Shown here piece by piece: positions 63,513 through 64,000 of a stretch of DNA of 64,000 bases. Both the position numbers and the translations under genes were made by a program. Each line of letters starts with the position of its first letter. The first letter of the stretch is position 1. The notes beneath the pieces were generated by a model. The model worked only from the letters and a program-made list of their open reading frames with translations. It searched no databases and was not told the origin of the DNA. Source of the DNA: Brachycybe producta (taxonomy: Eukaryota; Arthropoda; Diplopoda; Playtdesmida; Andrognathidae); contig JAUPFP010000008.1 in assembly GCA_036925085.1 (NCBI GenBank), forward strand, positions 7,360,173-7,424,172, written 5' to 3'.

Positions 63513-64000
<488 letters not shown>

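Overview
The window is eukaryotic nuclear DNA: AT-rich, intron-dominated, full of microsatellites, homopolymer runs and small palindromic transposon remnants, with no prokaryotic gene organisation. The one gene I can identify is the Groucho/TLE co-repressor, on the minus strand, so transcription runs from high to low coordinates. The gene points to a bilaterian animal. The protein's mix of TLE-like and fly Groucho-like features suggests an invertebrate, possibly a mollusc or other lophotrochozoan, but the species cannot be fixed from the sequence.

Four short Groucho exons are recognisable: 36591-36653 (63 nt) and 33759-33833 (75 nt), which finish the N-terminal Q (tetramerisation) domain; 18056-18251 (196 nt), which opens the Gly/Pro-rich GP domain; and 15110-15150 (41 nt), a poly-alanine exon ending in EERH. 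Their phases chain without a break (0-0, 0-0, 0-1, 1-0) and give about 125 residues of continuous protein. The first two sizes match the vertebrate TLE exons for the same protein segment. A 30-nt in-frame candidate cassette exon lies at 27032-27061. The 5' exons (N-terminus) should lie beyond base 64000. The 3' exons (rest of GP, CcN, SP and WD40 domains) should lie before base 1 or were not recognised in 1-15109.

Layout by region: 1-15109 is downstream intron with pyrimidine-rich tracts, a 142-bp foldback element with a target-site duplication, and a stretch (about 8900-11150) of higher complexity. 15151-18055 is an intron holding a perfect 72-bp palindrome. 18252-33758 is a 15.5-kb intron with several foldback elements and an (AT)n tract of about 180 bp. 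33834-36590 is a 2.8-kb intron containing a pogo/Tigger-like element with another foldback element nested in it. 36654-64000 is more than 27 kb of upstream intron with hAT-like, foldback and palindromic repeats, several CTCF-like motifs, and an (AT)n tract running off the window edge.

No open reading frame longer than 190 codons exists. The longest ones are low-complexity translations of microsatellites or pyrimidine tracts. No complete gene, transposase gene, rRNA, tRNA or CRISPR array is visible. The main content beyond the Groucho exons is a dense set of at least eight families of short inverted-repeat elements, several of which recur in the window.
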